Positions 32,851 through 43,099 of a stretch of DNA of 64,000 bases are shown here, in pieces. Source of the stretch: Nansenia antarctica (taxonomy: Eukaryota > Chordata > Actinopteri > Argentiniformes > Microstomatidae); the NCBI GenBank assembly GCA_963989245.1, contig OZ022342.1:47267302-47331301 (forward strand). The letters are read 5' to 3'. A program made the position numbers and the translations under genes. The number at the start of each line of letters is the position of its first letter. The first letter of the stretch is position 1. The notes under the pieces were generated by a model. That model ran no database searches, was not told where the DNA came from, and saw nothing but the letters and a program-made list of their open reading frames with translations.

Positions 32851-33036
32851 CAGCAATAAAAAAGTGAAAAGCTGTTTAATGTTGTCGACCGTGTTCTTAT
32901 TATTATATATATATATTATATATATATTTTTAAAAATCAAAAGTACCGAATTAAGTACCGTTTTGGTACCGGTACCGTTTTTAAAGTATCGGTTAGTAAC
33001 CGGTACCGGATAAAACCCAAACGATACCCAACCCTA

Positions 33037-34922
33037 CTGATAGATAGCATGAGTAAAAGCAAATCAGAGTCTCTAGCCATTAGCCTAGATGCGGAAAAGG
33101 CCTTCGACTCAGTTATTGGATGTCTTAAATCCTTATATTACTTACCAACTGCCCGAATTAAAATAAATGGTAGCCTATCAAAAGTAGTTAACCTCGAACG
33201 TGGCTGTCGTCAAGGATGCAATTTAAGTCCCGCCCTCTTTTCGTTATTCATAGAAGCACTTGCACAAGCCATAAGAGAAGATGTCTCCATAACAGGAATC
33301 TCAATTTAAAAAATGGAACATAAAATATCTCTGCATGCGGATGATGTACTGGTGACTCTATCCAACCCAAAATCCAGCCTACCTAAACTCATGTCATGTC
33401 TGGTGAAGTATGGCTCATACTCGGGATACAAATTAAACGTACATAAAACCCAAACTCTTTCTTTCAATTACTCACCACAGGAGAATATACGTAAAAAGTA
33501 CAATTTTAAATGGAATGCAGCTGTTATTAAATATCTAGGGGTTAATATACCAAAGAAACTAACTAACATTTATAATGTAAACTACAACCCTCTCACGAAG
33601 GAAATTAGAACAGATTTAGACAGATGGCTACCCTTAACGCTCAGTATGTATGATCGAATAGAGACTATAAAAATGAACATTCTGCCACGGTTGTTATTAT
33701 TTTTTCAATCTTTACCAGTAGACAGAGATCCCAAAGAAACAGTTCGATGATTGGAACCGAATGATCTCTAGGTTTGTGTGGAAAGGTCAGAAACCTAGGG
33801 TGCGATTCAACACCTTACAATTACCGAAAGAAAAGGGGGGTATGTCTCTCCCTTGCCTGGAGGATTATTATAAAGCAGCCCAACTAAGATACTTGGCATG
33901 CTGGTGTAATGATGATTACAACGCAAAATGGGAAGACGTACTGAGTCAACTGAATGTCCCCCTTCAATCCTTACTGGGTGATACAACTTCTAAGACTGTG
34001 TACTCAGATGAATTAAGTAGTTGGACGCTCTCAATATTTGGTTCAAAGAATGTAAACACTCAAAACTTGAAAAAGACGCACAGCTGCTAAGATGGGTGGC
34101 ATATAATAGAGATTTTAAACCAGGACAGCTGGACCCAAGATTTAAATAATTTCATCTAATACAGGCTTGAAGAGCTTTCAATATCTTATTGATAATCACA
34201 ACCTAGAGAAACAAGATTTCTACAGGTATTTACAACTGAGGCATTACTTCGATAAGAATATAAAAAATAATGAGGTTTCTGAAATGAGTCTAGTCAACAT
34301 TTTTATTGATGCGTATAAGGGCAACACCCACAAGAAACTGGTGTCAAGAATTATACAGAAGAGTATACAGTCCACCAAGAATCACTCCACCTTATATGTT
34401 AGGGATAAGTGGGAGAAGGAAGCAAACATAGTCCTAACTGAGGAAGAATGGTTGAACATATGTAAAATACAATCCACCACCTCTAGCTCTGGACAATGGA
34501 GAGAATTTTCATGGAAGAACATTATTAGGTTTTTTATTACCCCAAGAAGAAAATATTTACAGAATGGTACACCGGGAGCCGGGAATTGCTGGAGAGAGTG
34601 CAACAATTCAATGGCTGATTTCTATCACATTTTTTGGGAATGCCCAGCAATTCAATCCTATTGGCTAGAGATAATTTCAGAAATAAATGTGATAATGGGA
34701 ATGGAGATTGAATGTAGATTCGATATTGTATATTTGGGTAATATACCGACCACACTTAGTACTCAGGATAAGTACCTCCTTAAAATATTAATGGTAGCTA
34801 GCAAAAAAGCAATAACCAAGAAATGGTTGAATAAGAATCCTCCAACAAAAGGAGAGTGGATAACAATAATACAGGGAATGTTTGAGATGGAGTCTCACCT
34901 TCTCCTTGAGATTATGTGTTGA
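33037..34922 (+). pseudogene. L1-clade LINE ORF2, RT core to C-terminus
   Basis: SLAISLDAEKAFDSV runs straight into IGCLKSLYYLPTARIKING. L1 proteins normally have about 25 more residues here, so an internal deletion is inferred. NLERGCRQGCNLSPALFSLF is followed by TAA at 33307-33309, then the catalytic HADDVLVTLSNPKSS. Further stops or shifts lie near 33748 and 34088. The last frame (34167-34922) holds WRECNNSMADFYHIFWECPA, a Cys/His motif typical of L1 ORF2 C-termini, and ends at 34920-34922. Inactive. Confidence 0.9.
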
Positions 34923-35786
34923 TAAAATGTATAGGTATTGGTCGAAATGGATATTATACAGAGGGGTAGATGCTGCCTCCTCTTCCCCAACTTAGCTCTA
35001 TATGGGGGGTTTGTGTGTTATCAAACGCAAATGGTCTCAGTATGTTTTTTCTTTTTATAATTTATCACAACCTGTTTAATTGTAATTGTTTTTATATGTT
35101 TTATTCTATTTTCTCAATTATTCCTTCTGTGACTGAGAGATTGGATAAGGGCACACAAAGTTCCTGTACAAACTTACTGATTCCCTCTGAGGACAAGATG
35201 GACTGAGAGTGATACTGATATTCCCTGAATCTATTATGACTAATGGACAAAGTAACCTGTGACACAAAGCAAACTATTGAAGACATAAGTAAGAATGCGA
35301 CCAACCTTGTTCTTCCCATACTCTGCCTATCTGATATATATACAAAAAAAATGGAGAAGTTCGGCTTTGACCGATGCCCTAATTTCTCCTTTCAGCCACC
35401 AGCCTGTATCCTCAGAGTTGAAATCGGCCCTCGGCAGAGCCTCGTTTCACTTCCCCAATCCTCTTACGCCTAGTGAGCTTATTTTAGTAAAAGGGGAACT
35501 CTTTTGTCCTCAAGCTCTGTCCCTAGTTCAACATAAAACATTGTTTTAATCAACATCAAGATGGCGCACACATCCTATCTCAAGTCTCAGCTACATCACA
35601 TTGGTCCTATCTCACATTTCTTATACATCTTGCAACACAATCAACCCCATTCTAGTGGGTATCTTGGATATGTTGATTTCTCTCAGAGTATATGCGTTCT
35701 ACGTTTCACTTCCTGATTCTATTCCTATGCAAGCAGGTCTACATTTCATAGCAAATCAGTCTGGCAGATCATGGCAGAAACATTAA
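34923..35786 (+). other. L1 3' UTR and unassigned sequence
   Basis: About the first 250-300 bases look like an L1 3' region (GACTGAGAGATTGGATAAGG near 35130); the rest shows no gene or element that I recognise. Confidence 0.4.
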
Positions 35787-35971
35787 TCATTGCTGAGTCA
35801 TTGGTGGTAAACCCAGGTTAATCATGGGGAACAGCTCGATGTCATAGTTCAAGTCCAGACCCAATGCTGGCATTGGATCCTCCTCGGACGGAGGTGGGGT
35901 CTGCTCATCGTTGCCCTCTGGTGGTGTTATAATGACCTGTGGCAGGGTGGACTGCTCGATGCCTCCCTCTG

Positions 35972-36053
35972 GTGGCAAGAACCGTGGAGTGATCTTCAAC
36001 AACCACTTATCTGTTGTGGTGAACATCACACACTCCTGCAGATTCTTCCTCTC
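35972..36053 (+). mobile_element. Short L2 RT fragment at the zinc-finger gene 3' end
   Basis: AAGAACCGTGGAGTGATCTT and TCCTGCAGATTCTTCCTCT match the L2 segment at 17920-18002 (AAGAACCTTGGAGTGATCCT; TCCTGCAGATTCTTCCTCT) with the same spacing. It is diverged in the middle. It lies antisense to the zinc-finger gene. Confidence 0.75.
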
Positions 36054-37212
36054 TGATGCTTCTTCAGGCTTCCTGCATGACTGTAACTCTTCCCACACTC
36101 GGAGCACTGGTATGGTTTCTCTCCTGTGTGAATTCTCAGGTGGCTCTTTAGGTTTTGTTCCCGATTGAAGCTCTTGCCACACTGTGTGCACTGGTATGGT
36201 TTCTCTCCTGTGTGTATTCTCTGGTGTACAATTAGGGTTCCTGCATGAACGAAACTCTTCCCACACTCAGAGCACTGGTATGGTTTCTCTCCTGTGTGTA
36301 TTCTCTGGTGTGCTTTTAGGCTTTCTGCATGACTGAAACTCTTGCCACACTGTGTGCATTGGTATGGTTTCTCTCTTGTGTGAATTCTCTGGTGTCTCTT
36401 TAGGAGTCCTGCTTGATTGAAACTCTTGCCACACTGGGAGCACTGGTATGGTTTCTCTCCTGTGTGTATTCTCTGGTGTCTCTTTAGGAGTCCTGCATGA
36501 TTGAAACTCTTCCCACACTGTGTGCACTGGTATGGTTTCTCTCCTGTGTGAATTCTCAGGTGGCTCTTTAGGTTTTGTTCCCGATTGAAACTCTTGCCAC
36601 ACTGTGTGCACTGGTATGGTTTCTCTCCTGTGTGTATTCTCTGGTGTACAATTAGGGTTCCTGCTTGATTGAAACTCGTCCCACACTCGGAGCACTGGTA
36701 TGGTTTCTCTCCTGTGTGTATTCTCTGGTGTGCTTTTAGGCTTTCTGCCTGACTGAAACTCTTGCCACACTGTGTGCACTGGTATGGTTTCTCTCCTGTG
36801 TGTATTCTCTGGTGTACAATTAGGTCTCCTGAACGATTGAAACTCTTGCCACACTGTGTGCACTGGTATGGTTTCTCTCCTGTGTGTATTCTCTGGTGTG
36901 TCTTTAGGTGTCCTGCCTGACTGAAACTCTTGCCACACTGTGTGCACTGGTATGGTTTCTCTCCTGTGTGTATTCTCTGGTGTACAATTAGGTCTCCTGC
37001 ATGACTGAAACTCTTCCCACACTGGGAGCACTGGTAAGGTTTCTCTCCCATGTGTATTCTCTGATGTGTCTTCAGGTGTCCTGCCTGCTTGAAACTCTTG
37101 CCACACTGGGAGCACTGGTGTGTTTTCTCTCCTGAGTGTCTGTGTTGTTGATGGTTCCCTGATGTGGTGGAGCTGGGCTCGTGGTCTGAACCTGGGTTGG
37201 AGCTCTGCTCAT
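36026..37212 (-). CDS. C2H2 zinc-finger gene, exon 3 (finger array and stop)
   Basis: Last coding exon of a three-exon gene; with 51211-51572 and 52466-52611 it gives 1695 coding bases, 564 residues plus stop. The acceptor TTCTTACAG precedes 37212 in phase 1 (GAT codon split). Thirteen fingers of 28-residue period begin at Cys 203: QCTQCGKSFSQAGHLKTHQR with HTGEKPY linkers, the architecture of nuclear sequence-specific DNA-binding proteins. Finger 9 has an HTREKP linker. Finger 13 (Cys 539, Cys 542, His 555) lacks its second His: position 559 is Arg and the chain ends RGRICRSV. Those residues and the TGA at 36028-36026 lie in antisense L2 sequence (35972-36053). The minus-strand frame ending at 35787 reads an acidic tail in another frame (FLPPEGGIEQ, TPPPSEEDPMPALG), possibly a former C-terminus. 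Confidence 0.88.
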
Positions 37213-38180
37213 CTGTAAGAATATGAACATATACAGGGTTAAACACATTTTGTGCAAAACATTGAGCAAAGTTTTCAAAAAGAAGAATATTATTTTAAAT
37301 AGAAATATACCTATAGTTTATACTGCAAAACATGATGGTGTCTCTCTGGTTTCTCAAATATGTTAAAGAAAAGGTGTAATAAAATAAAATAATATAAACA
37401 TGCCTGTACGTCACATATACGTGTGAGTTTGTCCCAACATAATACAAGGGTCAAAAGGTCAAATTGCATGACCAAGTGGATTGGGGAGTAACACAATGGT
37501 TAATTAGCATAATTTCTATATAGCTATGGTATAAATACAAGGAATTGTATTTATTCAAGGAAATAAGAAAATTCAAGGAAGCCATCATACAGTAAGTTGA
37601 CAACCCAAAACATCCTGCAATAGCAACTAGGGAGTTTTTCAGAGCCAAAAAGTTGAAAGTTTTGGACTGGCTCCGGGTCATAGCATAGATATAGATGATT
37701 TACTTACTTAAGACAAATGTAGTAAGTCGCTTTGGATGAAAGTGTCAAAAATGTAAATGTAATGTAGACGGATGTGGCTGTCCTATAGCCCACTAGGTTA
37801 GACTGGGGAACCAGCCCTGATAGATCAATCCCACACAAGGGGAGAGACCAGGACTGTCAGACTATGCAGGTTCTGACTTACAGTGCACTGGACAGATGAA
37901 TTATCCCCCGTCCAAACTACTGAAAAGCAGCCAACCACTTCCTCGTTAGCATCATTAGCAACAAATAGGCCCGAGCCTTGGGCTTGCATGACTGAACAAC
38001 ACTGAGGTAAGACTCAGAGGCGCCGGGCAAAACGCACAGAACAAGACAGGCCCGCGGAGCGGCGTCAAGACAAGATTTCAGAGGCCGCAAGAGCCTGGGA
38101 ATCACGTGACTCCCCTGCCCCCCCTGGTGACTCCCTGGCCCGCTCAAGAACACCCCCTCCTTCCTCTGCTTCTCCATGTG
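37213..38180 (-). other. Start of the 14-kb intron; L2 tail fragment
   Basis: No exon seen. 37718-37766 (GTAGTAAGTCGCTTTGGATG, then AAATGTAAATGT) is a short L2 3'-tail fragment. The remainder is unassigned. Confidence 0.5.
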
Positions 38181-39140
38181 ACATGCAGCGGATGAAACAG
38201 ACCTCAAAGATGATTGGAGACTCGGCGATCAGAAATGTAAGAGGTGCCCCGCGGTGGTGTAGCGGTCTAAGCACTGGCCACTAGTGCATGCTGCCCACCG
38301 GGGACTGGGTTCGAATCCCAGCTCGCCAGATCCGGATATGGCTGGGGCACACACGGGGAGCGGCATATTGGGCGGCCGCTCCCGAGGGCGGTATAGGAAT
38401 ATTTCCGGACAAGGATCCGTCGCCCAACAGCGCCCCCGGGGTGCCGGAATAACAGGTGCTGGGCTCGAGGAGCCAGTCAGCTAGTCTGCCTGGCGGCCTC
38501 TTCTGGGACTGCCGGCCACGGGGTCGTGCGGCGGATCCTTCGCAATAGGCAGGGGATAATTGGATGCTAGGTTGGGTTCAATTGGCTACCAAATTGGGTG
38601 AAAAAGGGATAAAATCTGAAAAACTAATTTTATAAAAAAGAAAAAAAAAAGAAATGTAAGAGGTAAAAAATTACAAATCCACTGTCTTCCTACTGACTAA
38701 ATATCCAGACACAAAGCGGCTCATATTACACGTGGGATCAACCGATCCATGTAAAATGAGACGTGATTTTATGGAACATTTCAATAGACTTGACAAGCTT
38801 AAGATTGAAACATTCATCTGTGGACCGCTTCCCACTGTTGCCAGAAGTAACTTCGAATTCAGCTGCTAAGCCTTAACACTCGGCTTTCGGGAGCGTGCAA
38901 ACTTAAAGGGCTGAAATCTATTGACCACTGGAACATATTCTGGAGGCAGAGCGACCTATTCAACAGATCGGGAAAATATCATTTAACAAACAACATACTC
39001 TTCAACCTCATACCCTCTGCTCCCCCTTCTCTCGATGCTCTTGAGACAACTGAAAGGCCTACAATGCAGGATTCTTCAGACTCAGCACAGCCAACTGAAT
39101 TGTTCACAGTAGTTCACAGCTCCAGGTCTCCCCACAGACC
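38181..39140 (+). pseudogene. L2-like LINE ORF1 with SGNH esterase, split by a SINE
   Basis: QTSKMIGDSAIRNVRG carries the GDS nucleophile motif of the SGNH/GDSL esterase domain found in ORF1 of many L2/CR1 LINEs. After the SINE, the frames continue with MRRDFMEHFNRLDKLKIETF, ICGPLPTVARSNFEFS, LSLNTRLSGACKLKGLKSID and NIFWRQSDLFNRSGKYHLTN. Several stops are present. The esterase role is thought to aid membrane or RNP handling. Confidence 0.72.
38246..38649 (+). mobile_element. tRNA-derived SINE, complete, with 15-bp target duplication
   Basis: The head GCCCCGCGGTGGTGTAGCGG, TCTAAGCACTGGCC, with B box GGGTTCGAATCCC near 38308, gives an internal pol III promoter. The body includes GGGGTCGTGCGGCGGATCCT, and the tail is A-rich. 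AGAAATGTAAGAGGT occurs on both sides (38231-38245 and 38650-38664). It lies inside the LINE esterase gene. A 5'-truncated copy is at 53143-53312. Confidence 0.92.
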
Positions 39141-39143
39141 TGC

Positions 39144-39417
39144 GACTCATCACAGCCCACAGTAAAGGGCCCTCCAAACTCATCACAGCCCACAGTAAAG
39201 GGCCCTCCAAACTCATCACAGCCTACAGTAAAGGGCCCTCCAAACCCATCACAGCCCACAGTAAAGGGCCCTCCAAACTCATCACAGCCTACAGTAAAAT
39301 GCCCTCCAAACTCACAGCCTACAGTAAAGGGCCCTCCAAACTCATCACAGCCTACAGTAAAGGGCCCTCCAAACTCATCACAGCCTACAGTAAAGGGCCC
39401 TCCAAACTCATCACAGG
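39144..39417 (+). repeat. 33-bp minisatellite, eight units
   Basis: Units contain CCCACAGTAAAGGGCCCTCC and AAACTCATCACAG, with C/T and a single 3-base deletion variant. Being 33 bases long, it gives a clean 11-residue repeat (CDEFGGPFTVG) on the minus strand and GPSKLITAYSK-type on plus. It sits within the degenerate LINE between ORF1 and RT remnants. Confidence 0.93.
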
Positions 39418-39558
39418 TGGCTGAACTGCGCCCTTCAGTCGCCAGGGCAAGACAGATCGTTAGCCAACTTGTTGAGCCACTAAAGCGACGGTGCAGCCCC
39501 CCTTCTCTCCCCCCACCCTCACTCCCTGCCCCCAACTCCCCAAACCACTCAACCCCAA

Positions 39559-39836
39559 ATGAAGGTCCTTAATGACATTCGTGTGAACACTGACTCCAGA
39601 AAAATCTCAGTTTTAGTACTACTAGACTGGTTTAGATCCTACCTACAGGACAGAAGCTATTATGTCTCCATTGGCAACTTTGTGTGCGACCAAATTAAAA
39701 TGACATGTAGGGTTCCCCAAGGGTCAATCCCCCCTCCTATTCAATCTCTATATGCTTCCATTGGGACACATCATAAAAAAGAACAAAATTGCCTACCACA
39801 AATATGCAGATGACATACATAGCCCTCTCACCGAAC
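39559..39836 (+). pseudogene. L2-like LINE RT fragment with internal deletion
   Basis: SVLVLLDWFRSYLQDRSYYV joins the start of the catalytic LLDLSAAFDTV block directly to the later WFRSYLQDR block, so about 30 codons are missing. TCRVPQGSI and the degenerate YADDI (TATGCAGATGACATA near 39806) follow, with a frameshift between them. Confidence 0.8.
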
Positions 39837-39844
39837 AACTATAG

Positions 39845-40203
39845 CAGGGGTATTCAGCAAAAAATCAACAAGGTCCAGTTAGAGAAAATGTCCTCAAGCA
39901 AAGGTCTGGAACATTATAATGTCTAGATTGCGTTATGATTCAGTGCCATATATTTAAACTCCTCAAAATAGTTTGGAAACTTTATTTCAGTCGATTCTTC
40001 ATCCCCTTTAATAATACCAATGGGTATTGCATTTTATATAGTTGGAAAGCCTTATTAGTCACCTTTACAACGAGGTACATTTTGTAAGGATCATGCATTC
40101 GTGGAATGAGTAACACAGCTAAACATGTGGGTAGCGGGCCAACATTTTTTGACAAAATCCCCTGCAATATTCTTCTGTTGGTATTCACTCTCGTTTTGAG
40201 CTT
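39845..40203 (-). mobile_element. hAT-like element X, end fragment (minus orientation)
   Basis: CAGGGGTATTCAGC at 39845 resembles a hAT end. On the minus strand the segment 40203-39957 (CTCAAAACGAGAGTGAATAC, CGCTACCCACATGTTTAGCT, CCATTGGTATTATTAAAGG) matches the plus-strand copy at 42570-42738 plus 46683-46757. No partner end was found, so class and limits are tentative. Confidence 0.5.
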
Positions 40204-40262
40204 CAAGTGCTGGCAGGTGTATGTCAGTCACAGGTGTGTGACTGGCACCTGAATGGCACCTA

Positions 40263-40620
40263 ATTGACAGTGGCGATCCCATATCTCCAGATTCTGGGAC
40301 CTAACTCCATCCTCCAGGATGACAACGCTCGCCCCCACAGAGCCAGGATCATCACAGAGCACCTCCAGAATTTGGGAGTGGAGAGAATGGATGGCCTGCC
40401 GTGAGTCCAGACTTCAACCCAATCGAACACTTGTGGGATCAGCTTGGGTGTGCTGTACATGCCAGAGTGACCAACGCAACCATGTTGGCTGACTTGCGGC
40501 AAATCCTAGTTGAGGAATGGGATGCCGTCCCACAGCAGTGTGTGACCAGGCTGGTGACCAGCATGAGGAGGAGGTGGCAAGCTGTTGTGACTGTATATGG
40601 ATCTTCCACACGCTACTGAG
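40263..40620 (+). pseudogene. Tc1/mariner-like transposase C-terminal fragment
   Basis: LQDDNARPHRARIITEHLQN carries the second catalytic Asp of the DDE triad. A one-base deletion near 40395 follows, and the next frame reads SPDFNPIEHLWDQLGCAVHA with the catalytic Glu of NPIEHLW, continuing to YGSSTRY and TGA at 40617-40619. The DNA-binding N-terminus is missing. Confidence 0.88.
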
Positions 40621-40703
40621 GTCCCTGACAATGTAAAATTAATAAAGTGTAAAAATGGCCAATAGGGCCTATGTGTTGTTTTTTCCTTATTACAGTGGGA
40701 GAG

Positions 40704-41221
40704 TGATAGGTTTGAATAATGTTTTCATAATGTTTTAATGTTGTGAATATGTTTGTTGAAGAGTACATTTTGAAGAGTACATGTACTCTATACATTTCTG
40801 TTCTATTTCTGTGAAATTCCCCAGCTCCGACCTTGTGCTGTTTGCTGCCGCACAAACTTACAAGCTCATCATTCTACAAAACCTTATCTTCTGTCCCAGC
40901 TATGCCTCCCCTTCCTGACATTGTGTTGTCAGAGGGGCCCTGTCGTAAATCTGATTTTGCTAAACGCTGTACTTGTCCATGAAACCCCCTCCTCCTGTAC
41001 ATGTGTGTTCCTACGATTGTGTGTTCTCAGCAATGTGGGCTTGCTCACGAAGCTGGCCCCCCTGTGTGTGTGTCTTCCTGTGTATGTGTGTCTTTCTGTT
41101 AAGAATAAAAGACTGGATCGGAGGAGGAAAGACAGTGTGAATCTGGGGTCTCTCTCGCAGGAGAGGCCTCATATTCGTCCTCCTTGCAAGTAAATAATAA
41201 TCATGATTGAATCTGTGTCTC
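40704..41221 (+). repeat. LTR-like repeat, copy 1
   Basis: Begins TGATAGGTTTGAATAATG and contains AATAAAAGACTGGATCGG (polyadenylation signal). It ends ...TGATTGAATCTGTGTCTC, running directly into copy 2. The 90-codon frame inside is a by-product. Interpretation as a retrotransposon LTR is inference. Confidence 0.65.
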
Positions 41222-41851
41222 GATAGGTTTGAATAATGTTTGAATAATGTTTTAATGTTGTGAATATGTTTGTTGAAGAGTACATTTTGAAGAGTACATG
41301 TACTCTATACATTTCTGTTCTATTTCTGTGAAATTCCCCAGCTCCGACCTTGTGCTGTTTGCTGCCGCACAAACTTACACGCTCATCATTCTACAAAACC
41401 TTATCTTCTGTCCCAGCTATGCCTCCCCTTCCTGACATTGTGTTGTCAGAGGGGCCCTGTCGTAAATCTGATTTTGCTAAACGCTGTACTTGTCCATGAA
41501 ACCCCCTCCTCCTGTACATGTGTGTTCCTACGATTGTGTGTTCTCAGCAATGTGGGCTTGCTCACGAAGCTGGCCCCCCTGTGTGTGTGTCTTCCTGTGT
41601 ATGTGTGTCTTTCTGTTAAGAATAAAAGACTGGATCGGAGGAGGAAAGACAGTGTGAATCTGGGGTCTCTCTCGCAGGAGAGGCCTCATATTCGTCCTCC
41701 TTGCAAGTAAATAATAATCATGATTGAATCCGTGTCTCTTTGTTAGAGTTAACTCTCTTGGTCTAATGGTTAGCGCGGTCGTCGGTTATGCGGGAGATCG
41801 GGGTTCGATTCCCGCATGGGGCGAGTTACACTACCAAGTCTCCGTTCGCTA
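41222..41851 (+). repeat. LTR-like repeat, copy 2, with tRNA-like segment and possible PBS
   Basis: Repeats copy 1 at an offset of 517 and continues through TTTGTTAGAGTTAACTC into a tRNA-like stretch: TTGGTCTAATGGTTAGCGCG (A-box like) and GGGGTTCGATTCCCGCATGG (B-box like). TGGTGTCAGAAAGTTGGGAT at 41854 resembles a primer-binding site complementary to a leucine tRNA 3' end. If so, the LTR ends just before it. Confidence 0.55.
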
Positions 41852-42004
41852 CACTGGTGTCAGAAAGTTGGGATGGAAGGAAGGCCATCGGAGAGGCGTG
41901 TCCACGTGAGGGACTTGACATAGTGAAGCGTGAGGGCACGCTCTCCCGAACGGTGAGGATAGTGTAGCGATCCTGTATGAGGCCCGTTAACAGCTCCGCC
42001 AAGG

Positions 42005-42539
42005 GAGTTAACTCTAACAAAGAGACACGGATTCAATCATGATTATTATTTACTTGCAAGGAGGACGAATATGAGGCCTCTCCTGCGAGAGAGACCCCAG
42101 ATTCACACTGTCTTTCCTCCTCCGATCCAGTCTTTTATTCTTAACAGAAAGACACACATACACAGGAAGACACACACACAGGGGGGCCAGCTTCGTGAGC
42201 AAGCCCACATTGCTGAGAACACACAATCGTAGGAACACACATGTACAGGAGGAGGGGGTTTCATGGACAAGTACAGCGTTTAGCAAAATCAGATTTACGA
42301 CAGGGCCCCTCTGACAACACAATGTCAGGAAGGGGAGGCATAGCTGGGACAGAAGATAAGGTTTTGTAGAATGATGAGCTTGTAAGTTTGTGCGGCAGCA
42401 AACAGCACAAGGTCGGAGCTGGGGAATTTCACAGAAATAGAACAGAAATGTATAGAGTACATGTACTCTTCAAAATGTACTCTTCAACAAACATATTCAC
42501 AACATTAAAACATTATGAAAACATTATTCAAACCTATCA
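42005..42539 (-). repeat. LTR-like repeat, copy 3, inverted
   Basis: Exact reverse complement of copy 2 over the regions compared (mirror sum 83760), including the 90-codon frame at 42050-42322. After the shared TTTGTTAGAGTTAACTC it diverges. Together with copy 2 it forms a palindrome of about 530-base arms around a 240-base centre. Confidence 0.85.
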
Positions 42540-42569
42540 GAGAGTGCAATCATCCAATCCACCAAGCAA

Positions 42570-42738
42570 CTCAAAACGAGAGTGAATACCAAAAGAAGAA
42601 TATAGGGGATTTTGGCAAATATTTTTGGGCCGCTACCCACATGTTTAGCTGTGTTGTTCATTCCATGAATGCATGATCCCTACAAGTTGTACCTCGTTGT
42701 ACAGGTGACTAATCAGGCTTTCCAACGATATAAAATAC
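42570..42738 (+). mobile_element. Element X, plus-oriented copy (left part)
   Basis: Matches the reverse complement of 40020-40203. Interrupted by the L2 at about 42739 and resumes at 46683 (ACCAATTGGTATTATTAAAG, GTTTCCAAACTTTTTTTGAG) to about 46757. Confidence 0.65.
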
Positions 42739-42740
42739 AC

Positions 42741-43048
42741 GAGAGGTCGGAGGAGTTGAAGGACGACTTCCAAACCCTCATCACCACCGTCAAAGACACA
42801 GGTAAGACCTGCATCATATCGGGCCCCTTCCCGAGTCCCAGGTATGGCGACATCAAATACAGTAGAATTCGAAGTCTTCACCTTTGGCTACAGGGATACT
42901 GCTATCGTATGCAAATCCCATTTATAGACAATTTCACCACGTTCTTTAACCGTAGTGAGCTGTTTGCGAGAGATAGGTTTCACCCAAACAGGACCTCGCT
43001 GTCCAGCCCTGGACCTGGCCGGTGCCCAGTCGAACCTGATGTAGGATG
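42741..43048 (+). pseudogene. L2 ORF1, SGNH esterase C-terminal part
   Basis: SEELKDDFQTLITTVKDTGK, CIISGPFPSPRYGDIKYSR, RSLHLWLQGYCYRMQIPFID, NFTTFFNRSELFARDRFHPN. The FHPNR ending includes the His of the SGNH catalytic set. TGA at 43047-43049. Confidence 0.78.
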
Positions 43049-43099
43049 AGTCCAATCCATTCCTCTAACACCAAACATGCCATCCAGACTATTGTCTCC

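Larger units (their letters stand above)
31268..33036. mobile_element. hAT derivative with BED-finger exon and minisatellite
   Basis: Ends TAGGGTTGGGTACCG (31268) and the inverse GATACCCAACCCTA (to 33036). The 8-bp target duplication CTGATAGA is present at 31260-31267 and 33037-33044; excision rejoins the L1 frame as ALYLIDSMSKSK. Subterminal DNA is rich in GGTACCGG repeats. Only the first transposase exon remains, and an array replaces the rest. Confidence 0.93.

Noticed and set aside
32297..32940. Cys-rich, Val-rich and Gln/Leu-rich frames of 160-208 codons
   Set aside because: By-products of a 12/18-base tandem array on both strands; no start context or conserved sequence outside the repeat.
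36267..37115. 282-codon minus-strand frame with RRETIPVHTVWQEFQSG repeats
   Set aside because: Shadow of the zinc-finger array in another frame; periodicity follows the 84-base finger unit.
41755..41825. Functional tRNA gene
   Set aside because: A- and B-box-like sequences are present, but the T-arm does not form a regular five-pair stem and the acceptor pairing is poor; it is better seen as a tRNA-like part of the repeat.
40921..42322. Three identical 90-codon frames suggesting a conserved small protein
   Set aside because: They are three copies of one LTR-like repeat; identity follows from the repeat, and the frame spans the polyadenylation signal region.
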